From the NCBI GenBank assembly GCA_900751755.1, contig CAADSP010000097.1:1-7545 (forward strand): a stretch of 7,545 bases of DNA, in the 5' to 3' direction. The notes under the pieces are model-generated. The model saw only the letters and a list, made by a program, of their open reading frames with translations, made no database searches and was not told the origin of the DNA. Positions 5,877 through 7,545 of the stretch are shown piece by piece; positions within the stretch are counted from its first letter, which is position 1; each line of letters starts with the position of its first letter. Made by a program: the position numbers and the translations under genes. This DNA is from an uncultured Collinsella sp. (lineage in GTDB: Bacteria; Actinomycetota; Coriobacteriia; Coriobacteriales; Coriobacteriaceae).

Positions 5877-6638
5877 CTAGATAAAGAGCTCGCATTCCTT
5901 CCGCACGACGCAAACCTTGCTCAGCATCTGGGAAACAGCGGATAGCTTGTTGGGATCAAGCTTACGAGCGCCTCGCGGACATACGGCAATGCAGCGCATG
6001 CAGGAGATGCACGCCTCGCCAGCTGCTCGTTTGGGGTCACCTTTGTCGATAGCACAAACGGGGCACGCCGCGGCGCATGCACCGCAGGAGACGCAATCCT
6101 CTGTTGCCTCGGGTGCCATGCGGTGACCTCCAGCTTGTTTATAAGGACGATTGCCGGGGATAGAGGGCTCGGACGCATCCTCAGCCAACAGCTTTTGCTG
6201 AATTTGCTGCGCAAACTCTGCGAGCTGCGCCGCATCCTGCGCATCCGGACGACCGGCAGCAAACTGTCGTGCAATGGAATGTTCTGCAATGGCTGCGACT
6301 GCCGCGATCACCCGGAATCCCGCATGCTTCGCAACGTCCTCCAGCTCTACGAGCGTGTCCTCAAACGCGCGGTTTCCGTATACACAAACCAAAACAGCCC
6401 GAGCCCCGTTGCCGCGCACCATACCCAACCGGTCAGCCACCACAGCCGGGATTCTACCGGCATACGCCGGCACAGAGATTACGGCCACGTCGTCCTCAGT
6501 CATCGAGACAGCGCTGAAATCTAGCCCGCTATCGGTCAGATCGACGGTAACGGTATTCTTGCCCAGTGCCCCGGCCACAAGGCCAGACACCTTCCGCGTT
6601 CCACCCGTCGGACTAAACACAATTTCGAATACGCTCAT
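5877..6638 (-). CDS. EFR1-like flavodoxin/ferredoxin fusion protein
   Basis: Probable cytoplasmic electron carrier or reductase, 253 aa. The N-terminus (about 1-150) is a flavodoxin fold with the FMN phosphate loop SPTGGTRKV near residues 9-17 and a PAYAGRIP loop near 66-73 that resembles the flavin-binding loop of this family. The C-terminal part holds two ferredoxin-type clusters, CVSCGACAAACP and CISCMRCIAVCP, with the usual C-x2-C-x2-C-x3-C spacing. ATG 6638 is chosen because GGAGG lies 8 nt upstream; TTG 6665 in frame is less likely. It stands alone between two intergenic regions, upstream of the hydrogenase operon on the same strand. A partnership with that operon is plausible but unproven. 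The family fits well; the physiological partner is unknown. Confidence 0.9.
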   Translation of the reverse strand: MSVFEIVFSPTGGTRKVSGLVAGALGKNTVTVDLTDSGLDFSAVSMTEDDVAVISVPAYAGRIPAVVADRLGMVRGNGARAVLVCVYGNRAFEDTLVELEDVAKHAGFRVIAAVAAIAEHSIARQFAAGRPDAQDAAQLAEFAQQIQQKLLAEDASEPSIPGNRPYKQAGGHRMAPEATEDCVSCGACAAACPVCAIDKGDPKRAAGEACISCMRCIAVCPRGARKLDPNKLSAVSQMLSKVCVVRKECELFI

Positions 6639-6694
6639 CGAGGCACCCTCCCCTACGCCTGGCAACGCGTCAAGCCGCTTTCACATCCAGCCAG

Positions 6695-6724
6695 AGTATA
6701 CGGCGCATGGGGGGGGAGCTCCCC
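6695..6724 (-). promoter_or_regulatory. Candidate promoter of the EFR1-like gene with C8 tract
   Basis: The minus strand carries TATACT at 6695-6700, a good -10 box, about 57 nt before ATG 6638. No convincing -35 box is seen: the position 17 nt upstream reads GGGAGC, part of a perfect 12-bp palindrome GGGGAGCTCCCC (6713-6724). The spacer includes a run of eight C (plus-strand G at 6709-6716). The missing -35 could mean an activator is needed. Confidence 0.33.
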
Positions 6725-7190
6725 GTTTTGGTGCGCTAGGCAGCCCGATACACCAACCCATACTGCCCGCCTTTTCGGTTTGCATAATTCCCGGTACAGA
6801 TTGCATATATTTACTGGATACCGCCGTGTTCTCCCGAGGTACCCCATCCTGGCCCGTGCAAAAAACGGAGTATTCTGCAACGTGACCGCGCCAGCACCGC
6901 CGCGGGCGGGCAAAACTGTAGGGCGCCGTATCATTTTAAGTCCCGACATGGCGAGAATGACGCGCCCCTGCTCCGGAAAACGGCGAAATCTAACTCAAAA
7001 CGCTCATAAGGGATATCTGAAGGCCACCGTTGGCAATACCGAATCGTATGCAGACAACTCGAACTGCAGAATACTCCAAAAAATGCACGGCGCACCCCAT
7101 GGGACCCATTGCCGCATGGCAGGAAACAGGTCCACGGCATCCTCTAGATGCATTCCCGAGGAAATCACATTTGAACTAGCGATCGGATAC
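6725..7190. other. Gene-free intergenic region
   Basis: About 465 bp lie between the EFR1 promoter region and the terminator of the upstream gene. The open frames here (plus 6780-7217, minus 6653-6949 and 6931-7140) show no recognisable domain, no good ribosome site that I can see and arginine/cysteine-rich composition, so I do not call them. The only clear structure is the inverted-repeat pair at 6854-7090. Confidence 0.55.
6854..7090. repeat. 26-nt inverted repeat pair, MITE-like 237-bp unit
   Basis: The left arm (6854-6879) is CCGTGCA, AAAAAC, GGAGTATTCTGCA; the right arm (7065-7090) in inverse is CCGTGCA, TTTTTT, GGAGTATTCTGCA. The outer 7 and inner 13 bases match perfectly, and only the central 6-nt A/T block differs. 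The arms are 185 bp apart and enclose no gene. ACCCCAT occurs outside both arms (6841-6847 and 7094-7100), but 3-6 nt away, so it is weak as a target duplication. This could be a non-autonomous transposable element, a pair of regulator sites, or two copies of a dispersed intergenic motif. Confidence 0.5.
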
Positions 7191-7232
7191 GACAAACAAA
7201 AAGGGCCCCGAGCGTAGTTGCTCGGGACCCTT
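7191..7232 (-). terminator. Intrinsic terminator of the RGG-rich protein gene
   Basis: On the minus strand a 13-bp stem (7220-7232 with 7201-7213, one G-U pair) with a 6-nt loop runs straight into TTTTTGTTTG. It lies about 33 nt after the TAA at 7265. A smaller hairpin (TCGCCC/GGGCGA, 7241-7256) sits between stop and terminator. Confidence 0.9.
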
Positions 7233-7264
7233 GGTTCACCTCGCCCTAGCGGGCGATGCGTATG

Positions 7265-7545
7265 TTACTTGCGCTTGCCGCCGCCGTCACCGGGGCGACG
7301 GGAGCTGCCGCCGCGCTTGCCGCCACGGCTGTTGCCGTAGCTGCCACGGTTATCGCGACCGCCGGCGCGGCCGCCACGGGAACCGGCCTGGTTGCCGCCA
7401 CGCCCACCACGATAGCCGCCGCGACGCTCCTCGCGGGTATCGTCGTAGTTGCGCCAGTCATCGCGACGATCGCGGCTGGCACGCGGGTCACGACGATCGC
7501 GCGACTCGTTAGAACGAGCGGCGCCGCCGCGGCCGCCCTTGCCGC
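7265..7545 (-). CDS. RGG-rich C-terminus of an RNA-binding protein, probably DEAD-box helicase (partial)
   Basis: Only the last 92 codons are in the window; the start and core lie beyond the right edge. The visible tail is almost entirely Gly, Arg, Ser, Asp and Asn with RGG-type repeats (RGGYRGGRGG, SRGGRAGGRD, SRGGKRGG) and ends GGGKRK before TAA at 7265-7267. Such basic, disordered tails bind RNA non-specifically and are typical of bacterial DEAD-box helicases of the DeaD/CsdA group in high-GC Gram-positives. No helicase motif is visible, so the assignment is by tail only; another RGG-tailed RNA-binding protein is possible. The acidic/aromatic insert RRDDWRNYDDTREE breaks the repeats. It ends in a strong terminator, so it is transcriptionally separate from the EFR1-like gene. 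Confidence 0.7.
   Translation of the reverse strand, partial: GKGGRGGAARSNESRDRRDPRASRDRRDDWRNYDDTREERRGGYRGGRGGNQAGSRGGRAGGRDNRGSYGNSRGGKRGGSSRRPGDGGGKRK

Noticed and set aside
6854..7090. CRISPR array
   Set aside because: There are only two copies, inverted rather than direct, with a 185-bp gap.
6780..7217. A 145-codon open frame on the plus strand in the intergenic region
   Set aside because: No ribosome site or domain is evident, its end runs into the minus-strand terminator stem, and it crosses both arms of the inverted repeat.

Overview
The window reads as a chromosomal piece of a high-GC anaerobe, most likely a Coriobacteriia member such as Collinsella. This rests on high GC, an [FeFe] hydrogenase, an EFR1-type flavodoxin/ferredoxin and an RGG-tailed RNA-binding protein; it is an inference, not a database result. 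Every convincing gene lies on the minus strand, so transcription runs from high to low coordinates.

From high to low coordinates: (1) 7265-7545, the arginine/glycine-rich C-terminus of an RNA-binding protein, probably a DEAD-box helicase, closed by a clear intrinsic terminator at 7191-7232. (2) About 6725-7190, a gene-free stretch holding a pair of 26-nt inverted repeats 185 bp apart (6854-7090). (3) 5877-6638, an EFR1-like protein joining a flavodoxin fold to two [4Fe-4S] clusters, with a candidate promoter that contains a run of eight C. (4) 5767-5865, two strong palindromes in tandem, a 17-bp perfect stem and a 10-bp perfect stem. (5) 5537-5725, an AT-rich candidate promoter with a palindromic operator-like site, then a leader with a possible 13-codon upstream ORF and two hairpins. 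(6) 837-5536, a tightly packed operon: a fusion of the NuoF C-terminal Fe-S domain with a GltD/NfnB-type flavoprotein, a complete catalytic [FeFe] hydrogenase, a Tat/lipoprotein substrate-binding protein, and an ABC permease that runs off the left edge.

The flavoprotein and hydrogenase together look like the 'glutamate synthase-linked' [FeFe] hydrogenase type (group A2 in the HydDB scheme), in which a GltD-like subunit is expected to pass electrons between NAD(P)H and the H-cluster. What stands out is that the same operon continues, with gaps of only 2-3 nt, into a nitrate/sulfonate/taurine-type ABC importer. The link between hydrogenase and imported solute is unexplained and is the main point of interest.
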